Positions 18,520 through 30,767 are shown, counted from the stretch's first letter. The stretch: 64,000 nucleotides of DNA from Oncomelania hupensis (GCA_036898135.1 CM072525.1:58273049-58337048), one strand, 5' to 3'. The notes: a model not told the origin generated them from the sequence alone. Translations and numbers: made by a program.

Positions 18520-21500
18520 TATGAATGTGTTGTATAAATGTGTTGTATAAATGTGCTGTATAAATGTGTTGTATAAATGTGCTGTATGATTGTGCGGTAT
18601 GAATGTGCTGTATGAATGTGCTGTATGAATGTGCTGTGTAAATGTGCTGTATAAATGTGCTGTATCAATGTGCTGTATGAATGTGCTGTGTGAATGTGCT
18701 GTGTAAAGGTGCTGTATAAATGTGTTGTATGAATGTGCTGTATGAATGTGCTGTAGGAATGTGCTGTATAAATGTCCTGTATAAATGTGTTGTATAAATG
18801 TGCTGTATAAATGTGTTGTATAAATGTGCTTTATGATTGTGCGGTATGAATGTGCTGTATGAATGTGCTGTATGAATGTGCTGTGTAAATGTGCTGTATA
18901 AATGTGCTGTATGAATGTGCTGTGTGAATGTGCTGTGTAAATGTGCTGTATAAATGTGTTGTATGAATGTGCTGTAGGAATGTGCTTTATAAATGTGCTG
19001 TATAAATGTGCTATATGAATGTGCTGTATAAATGTGTTGTATGAATGTGTTGTATAAATGCGAGGTATAAATGTGCTGTATAAATGTGCAGTATAAATGT
19101 GCTGTATGAATGTGTTGTATGAATGTGCTGCATAAATGTGTTGTATAAATGTGCTGTATGAATGTGCTGTATCAATGTGCTGTATCAATGTGCTGTATCA
19201 ATGTGCTTTATAAATGTGTTGTATCAATGTGCTGTATAAATGTGCTGTATGAATGTGCTGTACGAATGTGCTGTATAAATGTGTTGTATCAATGTGCTGT
19301 GTCAATGTGCTGTATCAATGTGCTGTATGAATGTGTTGTATAAATGTGCTGTATAAATGTGCTGTATGCATGTGCTGTATAAATGTGCAGTATGAATGTG
19401 CTGTATAAATGTGCTGTATAAATGTGCTGTATAAATGTGATATATCAATGTGCTGTATGAATGTGCTGTATAAATGTGGTGTAGGAATGTGCTGTATAAA
19501 TGTGCTGTATAAATGTGCAGTATAAATGTGCTGTATGAATGTGCTGTATGAATGTGTTGTATAAATGTGCTGTATAAATGTGCTGTATGAATGTGCTGTA
19601 TGAATGTGCTGTATAAATATGCTGTATGAATGTGCCGTATAAATGTGCTGTATGAATGTGCTGTATAAATGTGCTGTATGAATGTGTTATATGAATGTGT
19701 TGTATGAATGTGCTGTATAAATGTGTTGTATAAATGTGCTATATAAATGTGCTGTATCAATGTGTTGTATAAATGTGCTGTATAAATGTGTTGTATGAAT
19801 GTGCTGTATAAATGTGTTGTATAAATGTGCTGTATAAATGTGCTGTATGAATGTGCTGTATGAATGTGCTGTATGAATGTGTTGTATGAATGTGTTGTAT
19901 AAATGTGCTGTATAAATGTGTTGTATGAATGTGCTGTATGAATGTGTTGTATAAATGTGTTGTATAAATGTGCTGTATGTATGTGCTGTATGAATGTGCT
20001 GTATAAATGTGCTGTACAAATGTGCTGTATGAATTTGCTGTATAAATGTGTTGTATAAATGTGCTGTATAAATGTGCTGTATAAATGTGCTGTATAAATG
20101 TGCTGTATACATATGCTGTATAAATGTGTTGTATGAATGTGCTGTATAAATGTGCTGTATGAATGTGCTGTATGAATGTGTTGTATAAATAATTTGTATA
20201 AATGTGCTGTATAAATGTGTTGTATCAATGTGCTGTATAAATGTGCTGTATGAATGTGCTGTTTGAATGTGTTGTATGAATGTGTTGTATGAATGTGTTG
20301 TATGAATGTGTTATATGAATGTGTTGTATGAATGTGCTGTATGAATGTGCTGTATGAATGTGTTGTATGAATGTGTTGTATGAATGTGTTGTATGAATGT
20401 GTTATATGAATGTGTTGTATGAATGTGCTGTATGAATGTGTTGTATAAATGTGCTCTATGAATATGTTGTATAAATGTGCTGTATAATGTGCTGTGTGAA
20501 TGTGCTGCATGAATGTGTTGTATGAATGTGTTGTATGAATGTGTTGTATGAATGTGTTGTATGAATGTGCTGCATGAATGTGCTGTATAAATGTGCTGTA
20601 TGAATGTGCTGTATAAATGTGTTGTATGAATTTGCTGTATGAATGTGCTGTATAAATGTGATTTATGAATGTTCTGTAGAAATGTGCTGTATGAATGTGT
20701 TGTATGAATGTGCTGTATTAATGTGTTGTATAAATGTGTTGTATAAATGTGCTCTATGAATTTGCTGTGTAATTGTGCTGTATAAATGTGCTGTATAAAT
20801 GTGCTGTATGAATATGTTGTATAAATGTGCTGTATAATGTGCTGTATGAATGTGCTGCATGAATGTGTTGTATGAATGTGTTGTATAAATGTGTTGTATG
20901 AATGTGCTGCATGAATGTGCTGTATAAATGTGCTGTATGAATGTGCTGTATAAATGTGTTGTATGAATGTGCTGTATGAATGTGCTGTATAAATGTGATG
21001 TATGAATGTGCTGTAGAAATGTGCTGTATGAATGTGCTGTATGAATGTGTTGTATGAATGTGCTGTATAAATGTGTTGTATAAATGTGCTCTATGAATTT
21101 GCTGTATAATTGTGCTGCATAAATGTGCTGTATAAATGTGCTGTATGAATGTGCTGTATAAATGTGCGGTATGAATGTGCTGTATAAATGTGCTTAATGA
21201 ATGTGCTGCATAAATGTGCTGTATAAATGTGCTGTATAAATGTGATGTATAAATGTGCTGTATGAATGTGCGGTATAAATGTGTTGTATGAATGTGCTGT
21301 ATGAATGTGTTGTATGAATGTGCTGTATGAATGTGGTGTATAAAGTGCTGTATAAATGTGCTGTATGACTGTGCTGTATAAATGTGTTGTATAAATGTGC
21401 TGCATGAATGTGCTGTATAAATGTGCTGTATAAATGTGCTATAAAAATGTGCTGTATAAATGTGCTGTATAATTGTGCTGCAAAAATTTGATGTATAAAT

Positions 21501-24500
21501 GTGCTGTATGAATGTGCTGTATAAATGAGCGGTATGAATGTGCTGTATGAATGTGTGGTATAAATGTGCTGTATGAATGTGCTGTATAAATGTGTTGTAT
21601 GAATGTGCTGTATAAATGTGCTGTATGAATGTGCTGTATAAATGTGTTGTATGAATGTGCTGTATGAATGTGCTCTTTAAATGTGGTGTATGAATGTGCT
21701 GTATAAATTTGCTGTATGAATGTGTTGTATGAATGTGCTGTATCAATGTGCTGTATAAATGTGCTGTATAAATGTGCTGTATAAATAAATGGGCTGTATA
21801 AATGTGCTGTATGAATGTGCTGTATAACTGTGCTGTATGAATGTGCTGTATGAATGTGCTGTATGAATGTGTTGTATAAATGTGTTGTATAAATGTGCTG
21901 TATAAATGTGCTGTATGAATGTGCTGTATGAATGTGCTTTATAAATGTGCTGTATAAATGTGCTGTATAAATGTGCTGAATAAATGTGCTGTATCAATGT
22001 GATGTATAAATGTGCAGTATCAATGTGCAGTATCAATGTGATGTATAAATGTGCTGTATGAATGTGATGTATAAATGTGCTGTACAAATGTGCTGTATAA
22101 ATGTGCTGTATAAATGAGCTCCATACATGTGCTGTATCAATGTGATGTATAAATGTGCTGTATGAATGTGTTGTATGAATGTGTTGTATGAATGTGTTTT
22201 ATGAATGTGCTGTATGAATATGTTGTATAAATGTGCTGTATGAATATGTTGTATGAATGTGCTGCATGAATGTGTTGTATGAATGTGTTGTATGAATGTG
22301 CTGTATGAATGTGCTGTATGAATGTGCTGTATAAATGTGTTGCATGAATGTGCTGTATAAATGTGCTGTATGAATGTGTTGTATAAATGTGTTGTATGAT
22401 TGTGCTGTATGAATGTGCTGTATAAATGTGATGTATAAATGTGATGTATAAATGTGATGTATAAATGTGCTGTATGAATGTGCTGTATGAATGTGCTGTA
22501 GAAATGTGCTGTATGAATGTGTTGTATGAATGTGCTGTATAAATGTGTTGTATAAATGTGCTCTATGAATTTGCTGTATAATTGTGCTGCATAAATGTGC
22601 TGTATAAATGTGCTGTATAAATGTGCTGAATGAATGTGCTGTATAAATGTGCGGTATGAATGTGCTGTATAAATGTGCTGAATGAATGTGCTGCATAAAT
22701 GTGCTGTATAAATGTGATGTATCAATGTGCTGTATGAATGTGCTGTATAAATGTGCTGTATGAATGTGCTGTATGAATGTGTTGTATAAATGTGTTGTAT
22801 AAATGGGCTGTATGAATGTGCTGTATGAATGTGCTTTATAAATGTGATGTATAAATGTGCTGTATAAATGTTCAGTATCAATGTGCAGTTTCAATGTGAT
22901 GTATAAATGCTGTATGAATGTAATGTATAAATGTGCTGTATAAATGTGCTCCATACATGTGCTGTATCAATGTGATGTATGAAAGTCCTGTATGAATGTG
23001 TTGTATGAATGTGTTGTATAAATGTGCTTTATGAATATGTTGTATAAATGTGCTGTATAATGTGCTGTATGAATGTGCTGCATGAATGTGTTGTATGAAT
23101 GTGTTCTATGAATGTGCTGTATGAATGTGCTGTATGAATGTGCTGTATCAATGTGCTGTATAAATGTGTTGCATGAATGTGCTGTATAAATGTGCTGTAT
23201 GAATGTGCTGTATAAATGTGTTGTATAAATGTGCTGTATAAATGTGCTGTATAAATGTGCTGTATGAATGTGCTGTATAAATGTGCTGTATAAATGTGCT
23301 GTATAAATGTGCTGTATAAATGTGCAGTAGGAATGTGATGTATCAATGTGCTGTATGAATGTGCTGTATAAATGTGCTGTATGAATGTGCTGTATGAATG
23401 TGTTGTATAAATGTGTTGTATAAATGTGCTGTATGAATGTGCTGTATGAATGTGCTTTATAAATGTGATGTATAAATGTGCTGTATAAATGTGCAGTATC
23501 AATGTGATGTATAAATGTGCTGTATAAATGTGCTGTATAAATGTGCTCCATACATGTGCTGTATCAATGTGATGTATAAATGTGCAGTATCAATGTGATG
23601 TATCAATGTGATGTATAAATGCGCTGTATGAATGTGCTGTATAAATGTGCTGTACAAATGTGCTGTATAAATGTGCTGTATAAATGTGCTGTATGAATGT
23701 GCTGTGTAAATGTGCTGTATAAATGTGCTGTATAAATGTGCTGTATAAATGTGCTGTATGAATGTGCTGTATGAATGTGCTGTATAAATGTGCTGTATAA
23801 ATGTGATATATAAATGTGATGTATATATGCTGTATGAATGCTGTATATATATATATATGCTGTATGAATGTGCTGTATAAATGTGCTGTATAAATGTGCA
23901 GTATAAATGTGCTGTATAAATGTGTTGTATGAATGTGCTGTATGAATGTGCTGTATGAATGTGCTGTATAAATGTGCTGTATAAATGTGCTGTATGAATG
24001 TGTTGTATCAATGTGATATATCAATGTGCTGTATGAATGTGCTGTATAAATGAGCTGTATGAATGTGCTGTATGAATGTGTTGTATAAATGTGCTGTATG
24101 AATTTGCTGTATGAATGTGATGTATAAATGTGCTGTATAAATGTGCTGTATAAATGTGCTGTATAAATGTGTAGTATCAATGTGATGTATAAATGTGCTG
24201 TATAAATGTTCTGTATGAATGTGTTGTATGAATGTGTTGTATGAATGTGTTGTATGAATGTGTTGTATAAATGTGCTGTATAAATGTGTTGTATGAATGT
24301 GCTGTATAAATGTGTTGTATAAATGTGCTGTATGAATTTGCTGTATGAATGTGATGTATAAATGTGCTGTATAAATGTGCTGTATAAATGTGCTCTATAA
24401 ATGTGCAGTATCAATGTGATGTATAAATGTGCTGTATAAATGTTCTGTATGAATGTGTTGTATAAATGTGTTGTATGAATGTGCTGTATGAATGTGTTGT

Positions 24501-24546
24501 ATAAATGTGTTGTATAAATGTGCTGTATGAATGTGTTGTATGAATG
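18520..24546. repeat. 13-bp minisatellite, right block (about 460 units)
   Basis: Same unit and orientation as 1441-2483. Higher-order patterns are visible: segments of several hundred bases recur (for example 20800-21130 against 22200-22600 and 23030-23480), shown by shared off-length variants such as GTATAATGTGCTG and GCTCTATGAATTTGC. A short (TA)n interruption lies at 23840-23860. Minus-strand frames of up to 400 codons are by-products of the stop-free unit. Confidence 0.97.
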
Positions 24547-24547
24547 T

Positions 24548-24773
24548 GATTGATGATGATGATTGATGATGATGATGATTGATGATGATGATTGATGATG
24601 ATGATTGATGGATGATTGATGATGATGATTGATGAGGATGATTGATGATGATGATTGATGATGATGATTGATAATGATTGATGATGATGATGATGATGAT
24701 GATGATTGATGATGATGATTGATGATGATGATTGATGATGATGATAATGATGATGATGATGATTGATGATGAT

Positions 24774-24832
<59 letters not shown>

Positions 24833-24834
24833 GA
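24548..24834. repeat. (GAT)n/(GATTGAT) microsatellite
   Basis: GATTGATGATGAT repeats ending in a pure (GAT)n run of about 17 units. It is the inverse of the (ATC)n at the other end of the satellite block. Confidence 0.96.
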
Positions 24835-25181
24835 GGAGGCACCCATTGCACCAAGGTACCAGCGCACTCAAGATACACCTCTAATCTTCGCTGCGTAGCG
24901 TGAATACGTACACGTATGGAGATACGTACGGAGCCCGTACGTGAAAGCGTTTTTGCTTCAGCTTACACGTGAAACAGACTCCCGTACTCCCGACTCCCCG
25001 AGCAAAGAAAGATAACTCCGGAAGCATTTCCTGTGTTTTAACAAGTGTGTCAACCCACGTGTGTAGCTTTCAAGCATCGGGGCAGTACTGCAAGACGATT
25101 TTTTTGTCTCTGTTGACTTGCAACTCGAGATTTCCAGCCATAGACAGCCGGGTCAACGAAGTTTTTACTAACTTCAGACTT
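24835..25181. other. Unique spacer, no gene seen
   Basis: Contains ACGTATGGA and TACGTACGGAGCCCGTACGT palindromic words near 24905-24945 that resemble words near 28240-28340. No ORF of interest. Confidence 0.5.
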
Positions 25182-25184
25182 CAG

Positions 25185-26218
25185 GGGTGGTATTCATGAC
25201 CGTTGGTTAAGGCTTAACCAATGTTGGTAAAATTAACGACGTTGGTTAAGCTGGAAATTTTAAATTCATGAGGCCTTAGCAGAGTTAACGACGGTTGCTA
25301 ACCATGGTTATTTTAACGGAGGGGGCAACAACCGATAACCAATGGAACACTGGTTAAAAATGGCGGCCATCGTTTGGTGGCAACTTCGACAGAGACGAGC
25401 TCCGAGGAGAGAGAGAGTATTTCGCGACAGAAGTAATCCACTTGACAAATTTGATGATGTGGAACTGGTATCAAAATTTCGTTTTCGTCGGCATGATATC
25501 ATCACGTTAACGAACGCGGTAGACAGACTGAAACTGTGTGATCGGCAAGGCGTTTTGTCACCACTTTTACATGTGTGTCTCACTCTTTGTTTTTATGCCT
25601 CTGGCACCTTTAATAATCTGTCATATTAATAAAACGGGTTAATATTATTATTATTAAAATATTGTTGTTGGATTTTGACTGGTGATGTGTAGGCTTATTG
25701 TGTATCTGTATAGTTTATACTCGTAGGGTAATGCAACCCTACGAAATAAAGACAACATTTCAAGTTCCAAACTACCCAGAAACGGCAGAAATTGACACCT
25801 CAGTCTAAAAACAAAATGTAGGCCTAACATTACAAACTACAAAGTGATCAAAAGTGATTTCTCTCCTTTCACCCCAACAAAAAGCTCGCTCTCCTTGCTC
25901 ACTATGATATCCAGCATGCTGTCGGTAGGCTTGCTAATCACGCCACCATTGCCAGACTTTAATAGTGCGGCTGCACGATTCCGATGGGTTATAGGCCTAT
26001 TTTGTTGACGAAAGAAGGAAAACAGCTGCTTGAATTATGCCCCCTTACGGATATTCCCGCACAGCCCAAAAATAGCCTTGGTTAAGTAACAATGCGTGGA
26101 CACTCGCTCATGAATTGCGATCTGCTAAACGATGGTTAACGATACCATTGTTGGTTACAAAACCAATGTTGGTAACGTTAACCATCGCCTATAATTTAAC
26201 TGGCCATGAATTCCACCC
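25185..26218. mobile_element. PIF/Harbinger-type element, copy 1 (1034 bp, non-autonomous)
   Basis: The ends are GGGTGGTATTCATGACC and, inverted, GGGTGGAATTCATGGCC, with subterminal GGTTAAC/TTGGTTA words repeated on both sides. It is flanked by CAG (25182-25184 and 26219-26221), the 3-bp duplication expected of this superfamily. Inside are a transposase N-terminal fragment (+) and the C-terminal part of a Myb/SANT-like ORF (-). Compared with copy 2 it lacks about 235 bp of the Myb ORF near 26000. Confidence 0.88.
25342..25629 (+). pseudogene. HARBI1-like transposase N-terminal fragment
   Basis: A 95-codon frame containing NPLDKFDDVELVSKFRFRRH and ITLTNAVDRLKL, the pattern that opens HARBI1-type nucleases (D-D at the start, FRF/R-R and helix). 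It stops after CLTLCFYASGTFNNLS, so the DDE core is missing. The transposase must come from elsewhere. Confidence 0.7.
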
Positions 26219-26221
26219 CAG

Positions 26222-27490
26222 GGGTGGTATTCATGACCGTTGGTTAAGGCTTAACCAATGTTGGTAAAATTAACGACGTTGGTTAAGCTGGAAATTTTAA
26301 ATTCATGAGGCCTTAGCAGAGGTAACGACGGTTGCTAACCATGGTTATTTTAACGGAGGGGGGACCACCCGATAACCAATGGAACACTGGTTAAAAATGG
26401 CGGCCATCGTTTGGTGGCAACTTCGACAGAGACGAGCTCCGAGGAGAGAGAGAGTATTTCGCGACAGAAGTAATCCACTTTGACAAATTTGATGATGTGG
26501 AACTGGTATCAAAATTTCGTTTTCGTCGGCATGATATCATCACGTTAACGAACGCGGTAGACAGACTGAAACTGTGTGATCGGCAAGGCGTTTTGTCACC
26601 ACTTTTACATGTGTGTCTCACTCTTTGTTTTTATGCCTCTGGCACCTTTAATAATCTGTCATATTAATAAAACGGGTTAATATTATTATTATTAAAATAT
26701 TGTTGTTGGATTTTGACTGGTGATGTGTAGGCTTATTGTGTATCTGTATAGTTTATACTCGTAGGGTAATGCAACCCTACGAAATAAAGACAACATTTCA
26801 AGTTCCAAACTACCCAGAAACGGCAGAAATTGACACCTCAGTCTAAAAACAAAATGTAGGCCTAACATTACAAACTACAAAGTGATCAAAAGTGATTTCT
26901 CTCCTTTCACCCCAACAAAAAGCTCGCTCTCCTTGCTCACTATGATATCCAGCATGCTGTCGGTAGGCTTGCTAATCACGCCACCATTGCCAGACTTTAA
27001 TCGTGCGGCTGCACGATTCCGATGGTCTTTTTTAAGGTTATAAAACTTCTCCCTCACGTCTTCGGCTGTTCGCTTCGCACCACCAACTGCACTCACTCTT
27101 TCGGCGATTTTTTTCCAGCAGTCGTTTTTTAGGCGGTTCGTGACATCAGTTGATAAACTTGCCATCAGTATATGTTTAAATTCTATAACGTTCTCAAGGA
27201 GAACATTAGTTTCAGTGTACGAAAAAATTGCTTTTCTCTTTGCCATTGCCACAGCCATTTTTATAGGCCTATTTTGTTGACGAAAGAAGGAAAACAGCTG
27301 CTTGAATTATGCCCCCTTACGGATATTCCCGCACAGCCCAAAAATAGCCTTGGTTACGTACCAATGGGTGGACACTCGCTCATGAATAGCGATCTGCTAA
27401 ACGATGGTTAACGATACCATTGTTGGTTACAAAACCAATGTTGGTAACGTTAACCATTGCCTATAATTTAACGGGCCATGAATTCGACCC
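26222..27490. mobile_element. PIF/Harbinger-type element, copy 2 (1269 bp)
   Basis: Head to tail with copy 1, sharing the middle CAG at 26219-26221 and with a third CAG at 27491-27493. It is nearly identical to copy 1 over about 1 kb, but retains the complete Myb/SANT-like ORF. The transposase fragment at 26395-26650 has an extra T (CCACTTTGAC against CCACTTGAC) that shifts its frame. Confidence 0.88.
26875..27258 (-). CDS. Myb/SANT-like (MADF-type) DNA-binding protein of Harbinger element
   Basis: 127 residues. A helical domain contains FSYTETNVLLENVIEFKHIL, NDCWKKIAERVSAVGG and VREKFYNLKKDHRNRAA, the three-helix Myb/SANT-like pattern of Harbinger ORF1 proteins, which bind the element ends and bring transposase to the nucleus. 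It is followed by SGNGGVISKPTDSMLDIIV. It is complete in this copy and deleted in copy 1. The basic K/R run at the start (MAKRKA) could be a nuclear signal. Confidence 0.75.
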   Translation of the reverse strand: MAVAMAKRKAIFSYTETNVLLENVIEFKHILMASLSTDVTNRLKNDCWKKIAERVSAVGGAKRTAEDVREKFYNLKKDHRNRAAARLKSGNGGVISKPTDSMLDIIVSKESELFVGVKGEKSLLITL

Positions 27491-27505
27491 CAGGTAAGCA
27501 GTATT

Positions 27506-27506
<1 letters not shown>

Positions 27507-27602
<96 letters not shown>

Positions 27603-27609
27603 TTTTTTT
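27507..27609. repeat. (CT)n microsatellite followed by T-run
   Basis: An uninterrupted run of about 44 CT units to 27594, then about 15 T. It starts 14 bases after the Harbinger target duplication. Confidence 0.98.
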
Positions 27610-28708
27610 GACGTCATGAATGATGTAATAGCAGTACTGAATTAATTGTTTTACGCTATCACCGTTTCATAGATTTTTTTTTCCATTTTGCATAATAACA
27701 AAAGTAATAATTAATTTTTAATTTCAGTAATAATATTTATAAGGCCTTTGATGCAGTCAACCTAAACTAATGCGAACAACAAGCATTTAAAACGTGAAAC
27801 AAAAACTTGAAAGACAAGATTATGCACTCGAACAATCAATTTCATCGGTCACAGGTGGATGATTCACTTTATATTTTTATGACGAGCCAATTATTAAATG
27901 ACGTCAAATATTACAGAGGAATATTCTTTTTTTTTCATATTCTATGCCATTTTTATTGCTCAACGCAGGAAAGTGAGTTTTTTCAGCAAAAATATGACTG
28001 AAGCGGGATCGCGATCTGAAATTTCGTTGTCGCTTGTTAGTTGGCCTGCGGGAGATACGTGTTGCCGGCCGCCGTGTATGTAGGTGGTGTCTCTGACAGG
28101 GTTTCACTCGGAGTCAACACAACAACATGAAAGCAAAAATACCTATACAGATGGGAAAAGGATTTAAAAATGCAACCAAAATGTTACTTACCGTGAAATA
28201 TGACGATTAGTTGTTTTAAAACAAATGCGGAAAGGGTCACGTATGGATCGCGTTCTGTACGTAAGCACGTCCGGTATCGATGCCACGGGTCTGAAGAAAT
28301 CGCGCGAGAATTTGCGATACGGAGTCCATACGTGCCGTAGCAAGCCCGTATGGGATACGTAACGTCTAAGCTGATGAGCTCTCGCCAAGATACGCATTCT
28401 ACCCGCTTCAAGCGCTATAGTGACGGAAAAAGCGCAATTTCACTGTAAATATATACAGAGTGCTGCTCTACAACATTCCGCTCTTTTCGTCTCAAAAACC
28501 CAATTGCCTTGTTGGATTCTTAAATTGCATGAAACCAAGTGAGGACACTATCCGGCGTCAACAAACGGTTCAAAAACATTCTCAAACGGTTCGTAAAAGA
28601 CAGTTGACCTATAAACTAATACAGTTTGACCTAAATCGTCCCCTAGAGGAGACGAAACTTACATTTTTCTATTTTCATGAGTTCACTGCAGTCAAATAGG
28701 CATTATCC
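27610..28708. other. Spacer without recognised gene
   Basis: AT-rich. An inverted pair CACGTATGGA (28238) and TCCATACGTG (28325) is present. No frame has family features. Confidence 0.4.
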
Positions 28709-28850
28709 CTAAATAAACCGAAAGTAGAGTTGCTTCCCCTGAAGTGCGGTACACAATACATGTTGACAGCTATCCTAAATGAACCGAAAGTAGGTCAATG
28801 AGAGTTGCTTCCCCTGAAGTGCGGTACAAAATGCATGTTGACAGCTATTT
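28709..28850. repeat. Direct duplication of about 65-75 bp
   Basis: CTAAATRAACCGAAAGTAG followed by AGTTGCTTCCCCTGAAGTGC and CATGTTGACAGCTAT occurs twice in tandem, the second copy with a 9-bp insertion (GTCAATGAG). Confidence 0.85.
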
Positions 28851-29031
28851 AGGAAGTACTCCTATTGCGCTTTTTCCGTGATTTCGCAGGTAGTCTCGCC
28901 CGCTCATAGCGGACTCAAGTTATTATCTTGAGGATGTTAGGATACTATCCTGAAGCGCTACTCAGCGGTACTTTCAACTGTATCTTGAAAGCGCTGCTAG
29001 CCATGCGCATTACCTCGAGGAGGAGGAGGAG

Positions 29032-29200
29032 GGTGATGATGATGATGATGATGATAATTGATGATGATTGATGATGATTGATGATGATGATTGATGATGA
29101 TGATTGATGATGATAATTGATGATGATGATTGATGATGATTGATGATGATGATGATTGATGATGATGATTGATGATGATGATTGATGATGATGATGATGT
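29032..29200. repeat. (GAT)n microsatellite
   Basis: GATGATGATTGAT units. It abuts the LTR scrap that follows. Confidence 0.95.
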
Positions 29201-29202
29201 AC

Positions 29203-29252
29203 ACTTATCAGGATTCAAGCATTGGGGCTGAATCAACTACTGATAAAAAAAT
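29203..29252. mobile_element. Short inverted LTR scrap of the 57-63 kb family
   Basis: About 48 bases (CTTATCAGGATTCAAGCATT, GGGGCTGAATCAACTACTG) match the reverse complement of the LTR near 57050-57092 with a few changes. It is too short to date. Confidence 0.75.
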
Positions 29253-29289
29253 AAACTAAAAAAAAACCAAAACAACCACGAGTGTAACA

Positions 29290-29700
29290 GACCCTCACAG
29301 CAGATCTCCAACGAAGAATCCAAAGCATGGAGATGAGATGCTATAGAAGACTTCTGGGCATTTTCTATACCCAGCACACCACCAACGACGAAGTCCGACA
29401 AACCATCACACAAGCCATTGGACAACACGATGTCCTGCTCACAGTTGTGAAAAAACGGAAACTCCGATGGCATGGCCACGTCACCAGATCATCAGGTCTT
29501 GCAATGACATCATGCAAGGCACAGTGCAATTAGGTAGAAGAAGAGTGAAAAAGAGGTGGGAGGACAACATTCGAGAATGGACTGAGATTGACACTGAGCG
29601 AAACAATCAGGGTTGCTGAGGACAGAGAAAGATGGAGTACGCTGATCATCTTTGGTGCCCCTACGACCTCCGAGTTACGGGATAGGATAGGAGGATAGGT
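29290..29700 (+). mobile_element. RTE-like LINE 3' fragment (copy C)
   Basis: Homologous to 40720-41150: the LTADLQRRIQSMEMRCYRRL-type end of the RT ORF with frame breaks, then the 3' UTR (GTGCCCCTACGACCT) and a GGATA-repeat tail. It is 5'-truncated. Confidence 0.85.
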
Positions 29701-29904
29701 TTGATAGAAATCTAGAAGTGCAGAGTAATTGGTGTACAGAGTAAAGAGAATACAGTGCCTTGAGGAGAGCCAGTTGATGTAGTTCTAGAGGAGGAGACAG
29801 TCCGCTGGAAGCAGATCGAGATCTGTCAACTATAGAAAGCTAATAATCCACAGGATGAACCTGTGATTGACGTCAAGGGCCATAAGTTAGAGAGCCCATG
29901 TATC

Positions 29905-30767
29905 GCATTAAAAGCAGAGGAAAAATCGTAATGAAAGAACCATTACTGATTTGGGGACAAATCTTTTTCTAGCTCTATCTGTGGAAACCGTTGGCAATGG
30001 CCAATTGGACAAATTTATTCCACTGTTTAGAGGACGTGGGGTAGATGGAATAGGATAGGTGGAATAGGAAGAGGGAATTCACCTTCTTCATCTCCAGCGT
30101 CAGCAACGGGACCAGTGTACAAGGTGAACATAGTACTGTAACAAATCAATGTTGAGACGAAAACTTTCGAAATACGCCGTTTACAAATTGACGTAATTCT
30201 ACCGGAAGTCTTTCGGTAAATATATCTATTCACATTGTAGGATTAGGAGAACGAACCCGTTGTCGTAGCCACTGTCACAATACTGACGGGGAAATAATAG
30301 AATAAATCTTGATATATGACATAGTTTGACGCAATAAAAGCAGAGGAAAAATCGTAATGAAAGAACCATTACTGATAAGGGGGCCAAATCTTTTTCTAGC
30401 TCTAACTGTGGAAACCGTTGGCAATGGCCAATTGGACAAATTTATTCCACTGTTTAGAGGACGTGGGGATAGATGGAATAGGATAGGTGGAATAGGAAGA
30501 GGGAATTCCCCTTCTTCATCTCCAGCGTCAGCAACGGGACCAGTGTACAAGGTGAACATAGTAATGTAACAAATCAATGTTGAGACGAAAACTTTCGAAA
30601 TACGCCGTTTACAAATTGACGTAATTCTACCGGAAGTCTTTCGGTAAATATATCTATTCACATTGTAGGATTAGGAGAACGAACCCGTTGTCGTAGCCAC
30701 TGTCACAATACTGACGGGGAAATAATAGAATAGATCTTGATATATATATGACATAGTTTGACGCAAT
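29905..30767. repeat. 426-bp tandem duplication (two units)
   Basis: GCAWTAAAAGCAGAGG begins units at 29905 and 30331, and they match nearly throughout, differing at a handful of positions. Each contains GGCAATGGCCAATTGGACAA and CTACCGGAAGTCTTTCGGTA. A frame of up to 128 codons on the minus strand has no recognised family. Confidence 0.93.

Noticed and set aside
18496..24011. Long minus-strand ORFs of YSTFIQHI-type repeats as protein genes
   Set aside because: They follow from a stop-free 13-bp satellite unit. Overlapping frames encode the same repeat and there is no start context or splice logic.
1441..24546. CRISPR-like repeat array
   Set aside because: There are no spacers; units are contiguous 13-mers in a eukaryotic context.
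24395..24878. Poly-His/poly-Ser/poly-Ile ORFs over (GAT)n (also 29-29.2 kb and 31.2 kb)
   Set aside because: Direct translations of trinucleotide repeats.
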